Shown here piece after piece: positions 1 through 9,492 of a DNA stretch of 43,056 nucleotides. The stretch is from Flavobacteriaceae bacterium. Its GTDB lineage: Bacteria; Bacteroidota; Bacteroidia; Flavobacteriales; Flavobacteriaceae. Under the pieces are notes generated by a model. The model made no database searches, was not told where the DNA came from, and worked only from the letters and a program-made list of their open reading frames with translations. Location: positions 1 to 43,056 of the forward strand of contig JAKMFI010000048.1 in the NCBI GenBank assembly GCA_022425505.1, given 5' to 3'. A program made the position numbers and the translations under genes. Every line of letters starts with the position of its first letter. The first letter of the stretch is position 1.

Positions 1-1019
1 GTCATGGACTTTGTAGAGTTGATATTCATCTTGTATAAGTGGTCGCCAAACACCTTTTTCAGGGCGTTAGACTCTGCCACATCTCCAAGAGGAGTTGAGG
101 TACCATGCATGTTTATTGCATCTACTTCAGAGGCGGATATCCCAGCATCTTTTAGCGCATTTTCCATGACAAGGGTTGCACCATCCCCATCGGGGTGAGG
201 GGCCGTCATATGGTAGGCGTCCGCAGAAAGCCCACCACCAGCAATCTCACCATAGATTGTTGCCCCTCTTTGCTGGGCGTGTTCTAAGGTTTCCAAGACC
301 AAAGCACCAGCACCTTCACCCAAAACAAAACCATCACGGTCTTTATCGAATGGGCGAGAAGCCGTCTCGGGGTCGTCATTGCGTGTAGAGAGCGCATGTA
401 GCGCATTAAAGCCCGCAACACCAGAAATTGCAACACAAGATTCAGATCCCCCACAAACCATTACATCAGCATGACCCAAACGGATATAGTTTAGCGCGTC
501 AATAAGAGCGTTTGCAGAAGAGGCACAAGCAGAAACAGTCGCAAAATTTGGACCCTGGAACCCATGCTTTATGGAAATCATTCCAGGCGCAATGTCTGGG
601 ATCATTTTTGGTATAAAAAATGGATTGAATCGCGGAGCGCCATCGCCTGCTGCGAAATTGAGCACTTCATTTTGAAAAGTTTGAAGACCACCAATACCAG
701 CACCCCAAATTACCCCGACACGTGTTTTGTCGAGAGTATCAAGGTTAAAACCAGCATGCTCAATAGCTTCATCGCTAGCGACCATTGCATATTGGGTGAA
801 CGGATCCATTTTGCGCGCTTCTTTGCGATCAAAATAATCACTAGGGTCGAACCCTTTTAGCTCACAAGCAAATTGGGTTTTAAATTTTGAGGCGTCGAAA
901 TAAGTAATCGGAGCACTCCCACTTTTACCAGAGACTAAACCGTCCCAGTACGCAGGGATTCCATTACCTATAGGAGTCAACGCGCCTAGACCAGTTACGA
1001 CAACGCGTTTGTTTTGCAT
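1..1019 (-). CDS. fabF: 3-oxoacyl-ACP synthase II (FabF), C-terminus beyond window edge
   Basis: Reverse-strand translation MQNKRVVVTGLGALTPIGNGIPAYWDGLVSGKSG...PNFATVSACASSANALIDA; KAS Cys motif; adjacent acpP. Confidence 0.95.
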   Translation of the reverse strand, partial: MQNKRVVVTGLGALTPIGNGIPAYWDGLVSGKSGSAPITYFDASKFKTQFACELKGFDPSDYFDRKEARKMDPFTQYAMVASDEAIEHAGFNLDTLDKTRVGVIWGAGIGGLQTFQNEVLNFAAGDGAPRFNPFFIPKMIPDIAPGMISIKHGFQGPNFATVSACASSANALIDALNYIRLGHADVMVCGGSESCVAISGVAGFNALHALSTRNDDPETASRPFDKDRDGFVLGEGAGALVLETLEHAQQRGATIYGEIAGGGLSADAYHMTAPHPDGDGATLVMENALKDAGISASEVDAINMHGTSTPLGDVAESNALKKVFGDHLYKMNINSTKSM

Positions 1020-1025
1020 AAAAAA

Positions 1026-1259
1026 TTATTTTCCGCCCTCGATATATTGGATAGCTTGTCCAACTGTGGCGATATTTTCGGCTTGATCATCAGGGATCTG
1101 GATATCGAATTCCTTTTCAAATTCCATGATAAGTTCTACAGTATCCAAAGAGTCTGCACCCAAATCGTTCGTAAAACTTGCTTCAGAAACGACTTCGTTT
1201 TCATCCACACCTAATTTATCTACGATTATGGCTTTTACACGTGATGCAATATCAGACAT
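1026..1259 (-). CDS. acpP: Acyl carrier protein
   Basis: [51 protein letters not shown] with DSL phosphopantetheine site; start moved from ORF-track 1289 to the ATG at 1259. Confidence 0.96.
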   Translation of the reverse strand: MSDIASRVKAIIVDKLGVDENEVVSEASFTNDLGADSLDTVELIMEFEKEFDIQIPDDQAENIATVGQAIQYIEGGK

Positions 1260-1414
1260 ATAAGAAGTTTTAATGTTAGTTGGGGGCAAAAATAAGAAAA
1301 CTTTGGCTCTATTAACTCAATCCGAATAAAATCTTAGCATTCTTGTAAAATTACAACGCGTTCTATTCTTATAACCACTTGAGAATCCGTAAGTTTGTAT
1401 TGTGATTCACAACG

Positions 1415-2458
1415 ATGGTAAAACATCATAAAATTTTGATTTTTGCTTCTGGATCGGGAACAAATGCCGAGCAAATTATTCGTCATTTTTCCCCCAATTC
1501 CAGCGTAGAAGTCTTGGGAGTTTATTCCAACAATCCCTCTGCCTTTGTTTTAGAACGCGCAAAGCAATTGGACGTTTCAACTCATGTTTTTAATCGTGAA
1601 CAATTCAACAGCCCGGCAGATTTACTAAAAGACCTGCAAGTCCAATCACCAGATCTTATTGTCCTTGCCGGCTTTTTATGGAAAATACCAACTCATATTA
1701 TTGATTCCTTTCCCAAAAAAATCATCAACATCCACCCCGCTTTATTGCCAAAATATGGTGGAAAAGGGATGTATGGCCACCATGTTCATCAAGCGGTGAT
1801 CGATGCAGAAGAAACCGAAAGCGGAATCAGCATTCACTATGTCAACAGTCAGTATGACGAGGGAGCGATTATTTTCCAAGCTAAAACCGCGATAGATCCA
1901 GACGACACCCCAGAGAGCTTGGCACAAAAAATTCACAAGTTAGAACACAGACATTTTTCGGAAGAAATTGAAAAATTACTCCTACCAGCCGGCAAACAAG
2001 TCAATTTATACACCGATGGAGCAGCAAGTGGCAATCCAGGGCCTGGGGGTTATGGCCTGATCTTAGAATGGGAGGGGACAGCATATCAGAAGACATATTC
2101 TCAAGGTTTTATTCACACAACCAACAACAGAATGGAGCTTAGAGCCGTCATTAAAGGGCTTCAAATGCTTAAAAAATCCCCCCTTGACGTTGTCGTATAT
2201 ACAGACTCGAAGTACGTCAGTGAGGCCGTTGATAAAAAATGGGTGTTTGGTTGGGAGAAAAAAGGGTTTAAAAACAAAAAAAACGCTGATCTTTGGATTG
2301 AATTTTTAGAAGCGTTTCGCAAACACAATGTGAGAATGGAATGGATTAAGGGGCACAATCAACACCCACAAAACGAATCCTGTGATAAGATGGCAGTAAA
2401 GGCATCAAAACAAACGGCGAGTCACATTGAAGATACCGGATACCAAAATAAAGAATAG
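1415..2458 (+). CDS. Fusion ORF: phosphoribosylglycinamide formyltransferase (PurN) + ribonuclease HI
   Basis: N-half FASGSGTNAEQI...INIHPALLPKYGGKGMYGHHVH...YDEGAIIFQ (PurN); C-half VNLYTDGAASGNPGPGGYGLIL...NNRMELRAV...YTDSKYV...ESCDKMA (RNase HI acidic residues); one uninterrupted 347-codon frame. Confidence 0.93.
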   Translation: MVKHHKILIFASGSGTNAEQIIRHFSPNSSVEVLGVYSNNPSAFVLERAKQLDVSTHVFNREQFNSPADLLKDLQVQSPDLIVLAGFLWKIPTHIIDSFPKKIINIHPALLPKYGGKGMYGHHVHQAVIDAEETESGISIHYVNSQYDEGAIIFQAKTAIDPDDTPESLAQKIHKLEHRHFSEEIEKLLLPAGKQVNLYTDGAASGNPGPGGYGLILEWEGTAYQKTYSQGFIHTTNNRMELRAVIKGLQMLKKSPLDVVVYTDSKYVSEAVDKKWVFGWEKKGFKNKKNADLWIEFLEAFRKHNVRMEWIKGHNQHPQNESCDKMAVKASKQTASHIEDTGYQNKE

Positions 2459-2461
2459 AAA

Positions 2462-3388
2462 ATGGCAGATAACAAAGTATTAATTGTAGGAACGATGGCT
2501 TTTGATGAGGTCGAAACCCCAACAGGATCAAGCGGAAAAATCATAGCTGGCTCCGCTACATACATTGCCTTAGCAACATCTTTTTTTGATGTGGAAAGCG
2601 CCGTTGTTTCGATCGTAGGGCGAGACTTTCCCCAAGATTATCTCATAGAGCTAAGCAAAAGAAACATCAATTTGGAAGGGGTGGAGATCGACAATTCAGG
2701 GGATACTTTTTATTGGAAAGGGCGTTATCACAAAAACCTAAATCGACGCGACACCTTAGTTACTGATCTAAACACACTTGCCAATTTCGACCCGATAGTA
2801 CCGGACGATTTTAAAGACGCACAGGTTGCTTTGCTGGGCAATTTGCACCCGCGCATTCAATTGTCGGTTATTGACCAAATCAACACAAAAAAAACAACAA
2901 TTATTCTCGACACGATGAACTACTGGATTGAGGGAACTTGGGACGAGCTGGTTCAGGTTGTTGCGAAGACAGACATCATTACCATTAATGATGAGGAGGC
3001 GCTTCAAATGACAAATGAAACCAATGTGTTGTCAGCAGCAAAGAAAATTAGCGAGATGGGGCCAGACTATGTAATCATTAAAAAAGGTGAACATGGCGCA
3101 TTGTTGTACCACAGGGAGCAGACTTTTTTAGCTCCCGCGGCAGTTTTAGATAATGTTATCGACCCAACAGGAGCAGGAGATTCCTTTGCTGGCGGTTTAG
3201 CAGGGTTTTTAGCTAGCCAACCAAAGCTTGACTTTGAAACAATGAAAACAGCAATGGTGTATGGCTCATCTGTCGCTTCGTTTTGTGTAACAGACTTTGG
3301 GACAAAGTCGATTGTAACCACATCCTTTTCACAAATCAAAGAACGAGTAAAGCGCCTTAAAACACTCGTTCATTTTGAAACCCATTGA
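2462..3388 (+). CDS. PfkB/ribokinase-family carbohydrate kinase
   Basis: C-terminal signature DPTGAGDSFAGGLAGFLA; ribokinase-like fold motifs. Confidence 0.9.
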   Translation: MADNKVLIVGTMAFDEVETPTGSSGKIIAGSATYIALATSFFDVESAVVSIVGRDFPQDYLIELSKRNINLEGVEIDNSGDTFYWKGRYHKNLNRRDTLVTDLNTLANFDPIVPDDFKDAQVALLGNLHPRIQLSVIDQINTKKTTIILDTMNYWIEGTWDELVQVVAKTDIITINDEEALQMTNETNVLSAAKKISEMGPDYVIIKKGEHGALLYHREQTFLAPAAVLDNVIDPTGAGDSFAGGLAGFLASQPKLDFETMKTAMVYGSSVASFCVTDFGTKSIVTTSFSQIKERVKRLKTLVHFETH

Positions 3389-3444
3389 AATAAAAACCAA
3401 CATGAAGGCTAAACAAGGCAAACAAATTTTTTATTTTTATCACA

Positions 3445-5340
3445 ATGAGTGATTCGATTAAACACGAATGTGGCATAGCACTTCTTCGGCTATTAAAACC
3501 ACTGCAGTATTATCAGGAGAAATACGGCAGTTTATTTTTTGGGATTTACAAAATGTATTTAATGCTTGAAAAGCAGCACAATCGCGGTCAAGACGGTGCG
3601 GGCTTTGCGAGTATCAAATTCGACATGAACCCAGGGGAGAGTTTTATGAGCCGTGTACGGTCGTCTGAAAACCAACCCATTCAAGATATCTTTTCAACAA
3701 TAAACAGTGACCTGAACGAGGTGTTTCAAGAGTTGGGGAAAAACAACTTGACTGAACTTGAAATCAAACAAGCATATCCTTATTTGGGCGAATTGATGAT
3801 GGGCCACTTGCGATACGGCACATTTGGAAACAATGGAATCGGCAGTGTACACCCATTTTTACGTCAAAACAATTGGATGCACCGAAATTTGGTGTTGGCA
3901 GGAAACTTTAATTTGACTAATGTCAACGAACTTTTTGACAATTTGGTTGCTCTTGGGCAGCATCCAAAGGTAAAGGCAGATACCGTTACGGTGATGGAAA
4001 AAATCGGACACTTTTTAGATGACGAAGTCACCAAAGAGTATAAAAAACTAAAAAAGCAAGGGTACTCCAAGCAAGACGCCTCGCCAATTATTGCAGAAAA
4101 CTTAAAAGTTGCAAAAGTCCTGAAAAAAGCTACTAAAAATTTTGATGGGGGCTATGTGATAAGTGGGATGCTTGGGCATGGAGACGCATTTTTGATGCGT
4201 GACCCAAACGGGATCCGCCCTGCGTATTATTTTCAGAATGAAGAATTTGTAGTAGCTGCGTCCGAACGACCCGCTATTCAAACGGTTTTTAATGTACCTT
4301 TTGAAGACATTAATGAGGTATTGCCCGGTCATTCCCTGATTATCAAGAAAAGCGGCAAAACCTCAATGAAAGAAATTTTGCCAGCCGGGGAACCAAAGGC
4401 GTGCTCATTTGAACGTATATACTTTTCGAGAGGAAATGACGCAGAAATTTACAATGAGAGAAAAGCACTAGGAAGACATCTTTTTCCCAAAGTGCAAAAT
4501 GCGATTAATGATGATTTTAAAAACACGGTGTTTTCGTACATTCCAAATACCGCAGAAACCGCTTTTTATGGTCTCGTTGAGTCGGTACAAGCCCACTTAA
4601 AAAAACAAGCCCTAAACATCTTACAATCAAAAAGTGACCCCTCAGAGGCAGACCTAGAAAAGACACTAAACTGTAGCCCTCGAACGGAAAAAGTGATTTT
4701 GAAAGACGTTAAGCTTCGAACATTTATTACTGAGGACAGTAGCCGAGACGACTTGGTTGCCCACGTTTACGACATCACCTATAAAACAGTAAAGCCCACA
4801 GACAACTTGATTGTTATTGATGACAGCATTGTTCGGGGGACAACACTAAAGAAAAGCATCTTAAAAATCCTTGACAGATTGTCTCCAAAAAAGATTGTTG
4901 TGGTCTCCAGCGCACCGCAAATTCGCTATCCTGATTGTTATGGAATCGATATGGCGCGTCTTGAAGATCTTATTGCTTTTCAGGCCATGCTTGCCTTGTT
5001 GAAAGACAATGATAAAGAGTCGATGTTGGAAACGGTTTATAAGGCCGCCAAAGCGGAAATGAAAAAACCAGACGTTGAGGCAACAAACGTCGTAAATGCG
5101 TTGTACGAAGCATTTTCAACAGATCAACTTTCCAAAAAAATAGCAGAGCTTGTCAAGGAAGATGGGATTCGGAGTGAAGTTGACGTGATTTTTCAAGATG
5201 TTGAAAATCTGCACCAAGCGTGTCCTAAAAATTTAGGGGATTGGTATTTTACGGGGAATTACCCTACACCAGGCGGTAATCGTGTTGCAAATCAGGCGTT
5301 TATCAACTTTATGGAAGGCAACAAACAGCGTGCATATTAG
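3445..5340 (+). CDS. Amidophosphoribosyltransferase-type protein (PurF-like, long flavobacterial form)
   Basis: N-terminal HECGIALL (Ntn Cys at residue 9), HNRGQDGAG, PRPP motif VIDDSIVRGTTLKKS. Confidence 0.88.
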   Translation: MSDSIKHECGIALLRLLKPLQYYQEKYGSLFFGIYKMYLMLEKQHNRGQDGAGFASIKFDMNPGESFMSRVRSSENQPIQDIFSTINSDLNEVFQELGKNNLTELEIKQAYPYLGELMMGHLRYGTFGNNGIGSVHPFLRQNNWMHRNLVLAGNFNLTNVNELFDNLVALGQHPKVKADTVTVMEKIGHFLDDEVTKEYKKLKKQGYSKQDASPIIAENLKVAKVLKKATKNFDGGYVISGMLGHGDAFLMRDPNGIRPAYYFQNEEFVVAASERPAIQTVFNVPFEDINEVLPGHSLIIKKSGKTSMKEILPAGEPKACSFERIYFSRGNDAEIYNERKALGRHLFPKVQNAINDDFKNTVFSYIPNTAETAFYGLVESVQAHLKKQALNILQSKSDPSEADLEKTLNCSPRTEKVILKDVKLRTFITEDSSRDDLVAHVYDITYKTVKPTDNLIVIDDSIVRGTTLKKSILKILDRLSPKKIVVVSSAPQIRYPDCYGIDMARLEDLIAFQAMLALLKDNDKESMLETVYKAAKAEMKKPDVEATNVVNALYEAFSTDQLSKKIAELVKEDGIRSEVDVIFQDVENLHQACPKNLGDWYFTGNYPTPGGNRVANQAFINFMEGNKQRAY

Positions 5341-5411
5341 AAAAAAAACAGAAAAAGATTTAAATTTGTTCTAGAAAAGTGCTCTGGTATTCAAAAAAGA
5401 TGTATTTTAGC

Positions 5412-5486
5412 AGAGCCATAACATAGTAGGTTAAGTTCATGGTAAGATTTGGGGCAAAAAAGGAGGAGTCTTTCCTCCTTTTTTAT
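5412..5486 (+). ncRNA. Candidate small RNA, tandem copy 1 (5' hairpin plus intrinsic terminator)
   Basis: TATTTTAG box 5403-5410; hairpin CCATAAC (5416-5422)/GTTCATGG (5435-5442); terminator AAAAAAGGAGGA-GTCTT-TCCTCCTTTTTT; 5427-5488 is identical to 5564-5625. Confidence 0.5.
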
Positions 5487-5625
5487 TTCGTCAATAATAA
5501 TTTTTTTTCAAAAAACTTTTCGTTTCAAAAAAATAGTGTAAATTAGCAAAGCCATAACATAAATAGGTTAAGTTCATGGTAAGATTTGGGGCAAAAAAGG
5601 AGGAGTCTTTCCTCCTTTTTTATTT
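5427..5625. repeat. Direct repeat of 62 identical bp (5427-5488 and 5564-5625)
   Basis: TAGGTTAAGTTCATGGTAAGATTTGGGGCAAAAAAGGAGGAGTCTTTCCTCCTTTTTTATTT occurs twice. Confidence 0.95.
5548..5623 (+). ncRNA. Candidate small RNA, tandem copy 2
   Basis: TAAATTAG box 5539-5546; same hairpin (5552-5558/5572-5579) and same terminator as copy 1. Confidence 0.5.
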
Positions 5626-5631
5626 TACAAA

Positions 5632-5660
5632 AAAAAGGAGCGAATCGCTCCTTTGTTATT
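5632..5660. terminator. Intrinsic terminator serving sod (minus strand), possibly bidirectional
   Basis: AAAGGAGCGAATCGCTCCTTT palindrome flanked by A/T tracts. Confidence 0.7.
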
Positions 5661-5683
5661 TTACCGGTAATTGTATGGATTAC

Positions 5684-6289
5684 TTATTTGGCTACCTCAA
5701 AGTGATTTGCAACCACTCCCCAATCAATGACATTAAAAAAAGCGTCTATATAGTCGGGTCTGCGGTTTTGATACTTGAGGTAGTAGGCGTGTTCCCAAAC
5801 ATCAATCCCTAGAATCGGCATCCCATCACACGCAACACCAGGCATAAGAGGGTTGTCCTGATTTGCGGTTGAGCAAACCTCTAAACGCCCACCCTTATGA
5901 ACACACAGCCAAGCCCATCCGGAACCAAATTGTGTTGCGGCAGCTGCGCTAAAAGCAGTTTTAAACTCATCAAAAGAACCAAAAGAATTGTGAATCGCAT
6001 CAGCTAAATCGCCCGAAAGAGCCTTTGGGCTTGGGCTTATCACGTTCCAAAACAGACAATGATTATAATAGCCACCACCATTATTACGAACAGCGCCATT
6101 GTTCATGTCTAAATTTTGAAGGATATTCTCAATAGACTGCCCGTCAAGGGGAGTGCCAGCAATAGCGGCATTGAGTTTGGCAGTATAGCCAGCATGATGC
6201 TTGGTATGGTGAATCTCCATTGTTCGCGCATCGATGTGCGGCTCCAAGGAGTCATAAGAATATGAAAGTTGAGGAAGTTCGAAAGACAT
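5684..6289 (-). CDS. sod: Superoxide dismutase (Fe/Mn family)
   Basis: MSFELPQLSYSYDSLEPHIDARTMEIHHTKHHAGYTAKLN...FGSGWAWL...DVWEHAYYLKYQNRRPDYIDAFF. Confidence 0.95.
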   Translation of the reverse strand: MSFELPQLSYSYDSLEPHIDARTMEIHHTKHHAGYTAKLNAAIAGTPLDGQSIENILQNLDMNNGAVRNNGGGYYNHCLFWNVISPSPKALSGDLADAIHNSFGSFDEFKTAFSAAAATQFGSGWAWLCVHKGGRLEVCSTANQDNPLMPGVACDGMPILGIDVWEHAYYLKYQNRRPDYIDAFFNVIDWGVVANHFEVAK

Positions 6290-6356
6290 AATTTTTATTT
6301 GTGATGAACAGCAAATTTATGTAATATTAAACAATTGACAAGACGACCAAAACCGA

Positions 6357-9300
6357 TTGAAAAAAAACCCGAACCCATCCTTTCTTATCTACGATGCCTC
6401 TGCAGGTTCAGGAAAGACCTATGCCCTTGTGCGATATTATTTACAGGCGGTTTTAAAAACAGACAATCCAGAACAATACCAGTCGATTTTAGCCATAACA
6501 TTCACAAACAAAGCGGCGCAAGAAATGAAGGCGCGCGTTTTGACAAAGTTGGAAGAATTTTCGTCTGCACAGATTCTACTCCAGCCAACAGAGCTTTTTT
6601 TAGAAATTGTTGCGTTTTGTGGGACAACCAAGCAAACGATACAACAACGCGCGGCGAAAACCCTATCCCACCTTCTTCAACATTACGGTCACTTTTCGAT
6701 TACGACCATTGACAGCTTGACCCATCAAATCGTTCGCACATTTTCTAGGGACTTGGGGCTGAGCTCAACCTTTGAATTGATGTTGGAAACAGACCAATTT
6801 CTAGAGCAAGCCGTAGATTTTTTAATAGAACAAACGGGGGAAAACAAGCAGCAAACAAAAATCCTGACCGATTTTGTCATTCAAAAAGCCAAAGACAACC
6901 GTTCGTGGGATATTTCATATGACTTAAACAACATCGCATCGCTAGTTTATAATGAAAACCACTATCAGCAGCTCCGTCAAATGAGCGACAAAACATGGAC
7001 AGATTTTCTGCAGCTACAAAAACAAGTTCAAGCACATAAGGCAAATGCGATTGAAGCCGTTAACAACCGATCAAAATCTTTATATGAAAAGGTCATCAAT
7101 TCAAACATTGATGAGGCATCGTTTTCCCACAGAGAACTTCTCAATCAATTGGAAAAAGGACAGTCTGAATCTCCAAGCTCGATCCCAAGTAATCGATTGC
7201 TGAGCCAAAATGAAAACCAACAACTGTTAAAAAAGTCTGCTAGTCAGCACGAACTAGACGACTTAAGCCGCTTGCAAAATGACATCGATGAGTGGATTGA
7301 TGAGACAGCTCATCTACAAAAAAAACAAACCCTTCTTTTCCTAATCGAGAGACAACGTGTTCCGTTTTCTACTCTTTATGCAATTTATCAAACCACACAA
7401 GAGCTACAAGAGAAACAAGACACAAGATTGTTAAGTGGTTTTAATCCCCTGTTATTTGAAACAATAAACGGGATGCCAACGCCATTTATTTACGAGCGCC
7501 TTGGAGTTAAATACACAAATTTTTATATCGATGAGTTTCAAGACACTTCGGTTTTACAATGGAAAAACCTCATTCCACTATTGGAAAATGCCACTGCAAG
7601 TCCAGACAGCACAATACTTTTGGTTGGCGACGCCAAACAATCGATATACCGCTGGCGAGGAGGCTACCCCGAGCAGTTTATGCGACTTGTCAAAGGAGAA
7701 ACACCCTTTTCCGTTTCACCAGAAGTCATTAAGCTACCGAGAAACTACAGAAGCCATGATATAATTGTAAAGACCAACAACAGTTTTTTTAAACAAGCGG
7801 CGGCAAAATTAAAAACACCAGATTATCAAAACTTATTTATAGAGGGAGCGAATCAGGAAACAAATGACAAACCAGGAGGGGCAGTGACCTTTACATTTGT
7901 TGAGGGAAACACACTTGTCGAGCGCGAACCAAATTATCTTGAAGCCGTACACCAACAAATTATCGACTGCGAAAGCCGTGACTACAAGCGCAACGAAATT
8001 TGCGTTTTGGTGCGCACGCGCAATCAAGGGGTTTTGGTCACCGAATATTTAGCGCAGCAAAAGATTGATGTGATCTCTGCAGAAACCCTACTTCTTTCCC
8101 AAAGCACAACGGTCAATGTGTTGTTGAGCTGGATCCGACTGCGATCAAACCCAACGGATGAAGTGTCTCGGAAAGTGGTTTTAGACTATTTTCGGAATGA
8201 TGATCAAGACCCTTATGACTGGGATCGATCAGGGCTAAAAAAGCCGATCAATGATTTTGTTGATCAAATCAACAACGACAAACACGCGTTTTCTTATAAA
8301 CGATTTGCTAAAGCAAACCTCTATGAAGCGGCAGAATATACGATCGAAGCATTTGGAATGACAGCAAACCTTTGCCCATACCTTTCAGGGTTTTTAGAGG
8401 AAATCATAGAATACACAAGGAATAAAGCCAGTAGCGACAATGGGTTTTTATCACATTGGGAAGAAGTGAAAGACCGTCGGTCGATTCGTTTAACTTCAAA
8501 AAATAATGCGGTTGAAGTGATGACGATTCACAAAGCCAAAGGCCTAGAGTTTCCAGTAGTGATTTTTCCTTTCGCCGAAACAAAAATTTACGCTACCCAA
8601 CCCATAACACACTGGCTAGATGTGTCACAGAGTGAGTTTGCGGGCTTTTCTTCTCTACTAGTCGGGTTGAACAAGGACTTTTCAGAAACCAGTGATGAAA
8701 ATCAAGCGACCTACGAGGTAGCAAAAGAAACCCAAGCCCTGGATGCGATCAACACCCTTTATGTTGCCATGACTCGTCCCGAAAAGGAGTTGCATATTGT
8801 TAGTTATGACCCGAAAAAAACATCGAATACGTATGCAGATTTATTTACAGAATTTGTCAACACAAACGATTTACCAGAGTTGGGTGATCATCAATACATA
8901 AGCGGTGACCTTTCCATAAACAAAACCAGTTCACCACCAGATCAACTTACAAAAAAAGCAAAATGGATTGTAAACCCGAACGTTGATGCCACATTTCGAA
9001 AAAGCAATCTGTTTGGAAGCCAAGACAAAAACAGTGCGGTTGATTTTGGCTATGTGTTTCATGAAATCATGGCTCGTATTTATGTAAAAACAGACGTTGA
9101 AGAGGCGGTACAATTTGCTTACAGTCAAGGACACATAGGAATTGATCAGCTCGACCAGCTTCAAAATGTAATTTACGAACTTGTTCACCACACAGCATTG
9201 GAGAACTTTTTTAATCCCAATAATGCCCAATACAACGAAAGAACCCTTTTACGCCCAGAGGGCTCACCATTGCGACCTGATTGCTTTGTAGTGCTTCCCA

Positions 9301-9464
9301 ACAAAGCGGTTGCTGTCCTAGATTACAAGACGGGGAAACCCAGACCAGAGCATAAAGATCAACTCCTCGAATACGCTTCTTTTTTTGAAAAATTAGGGTA
9401 TCAAATTACCCAAAAAACAATCGCTTATGTGGATCAAAAAGTCTCATTAGAACATATTTACTAA
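6357..9464 (+). CDS. AddA-like UvrD-family helicase/nuclease (TTG start)
   Basis: Walker A ASAGSGKT; ITFTNKAAQEMKAR; FYIDEFQDTS; GDAKQSIYRWRGG; VMTIHKAKGLEFPVVIF; C-terminal VLDYKTGK PD-(D/E)XK-like motif. Confidence 0.9.
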   Translation: MKKNPNPSFLIYDASAGSGKTYALVRYYLQAVLKTDNPEQYQSILAITFTNKAAQEMKARVLTKLEEFSSAQILLQPTELFLEIVAFCGTTKQTIQQRAAKTLSHLLQHYGHFSITTIDSLTHQIVRTFSRDLGLSSTFELMLETDQFLEQAVDFLIEQTGENKQQTKILTDFVIQKAKDNRSWDISYDLNNIASLVYNENHYQQLRQMSDKTWTDFLQLQKQVQAHKANAIEAVNNRSKSLYEKVINSNIDEASFSHRELLNQLEKGQSESPSSIPSNRLLSQNENQQLLKKSASQHELDDLSRLQNDIDEWIDETAHLQKKQTLLFLIERQRVPFSTLYAIYQTTQELQEKQDTRLLSGFNPLLFETINGMPTPFIYERLGVKYTNFYIDEFQDTSVLQWKNLIPLLENATASPDSTILLVGDAKQSIYRWRGGYPEQFMRLVKGETPFSVSPEVIKLPRNYRSHDIIVKTNNSFFKQAAAKLKTPDYQNLFIEGANQETNDKPGGAVTFTFVEGNTLVEREPNYLEAVHQQIIDCESRDYKRNEICVLVRTRNQGVLVTEYLAQQKIDVISAETLLLSQSTTVNVLLSWIRLRSNPTDEVSRKVVLDYFRNDDQDPYDWDRSGLKKPINDFVDQINNDKHAFSYKRFAKANLYEAAEYTIEAFGMTANLCPYLSGFLEEIIEYTRNKASSDNGFLSHWEEVKDRRSIRLTSKNNAVEVMTIHKAKGLEFPVVIFPFAETKIYATQPITHWLDVSQSEFAGFSSLLVGLNKDFSETSDENQATYEVAKETQALDAINTLYVAMTRPEKELHIVSYDPKKTSNTYADLFTEFVNTNDLPELGDHQYISGDLSINKTSSPPDQLTKKAKWIVNPNVDATFRKSNLFGSQDKNSAVDFGYVFHEIMARIYVKTDVEEAVQFAYSQGHIGIDQLDQLQNVIYELVHHTALENFFNPNNAQYNERTLLRPEGSPLRPDCFVVLPNKAVAVLDYKTGKPRPEHKDQLLEYASFFEKLGYQITQKTIAYVDQKVSLEHIY

Positions 9465-9492
9465 TTTTGCAGCGAAACTAATCAAAGAAAAA

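Noticed and set aside
5576-5812. ORF of 78 aa (MVRFGAKKEESFLLFYF...)
   Set aside because: Begins inside the repeat element and reads through its terminator and into antisense sod; the first repeat copy gives an unrelated short tail.
6335-6712. 125-aa + ORF overlapping the start of the AddA-like gene
   Set aside because: Different frame from a clearly coding helicase with recognisable motifs.
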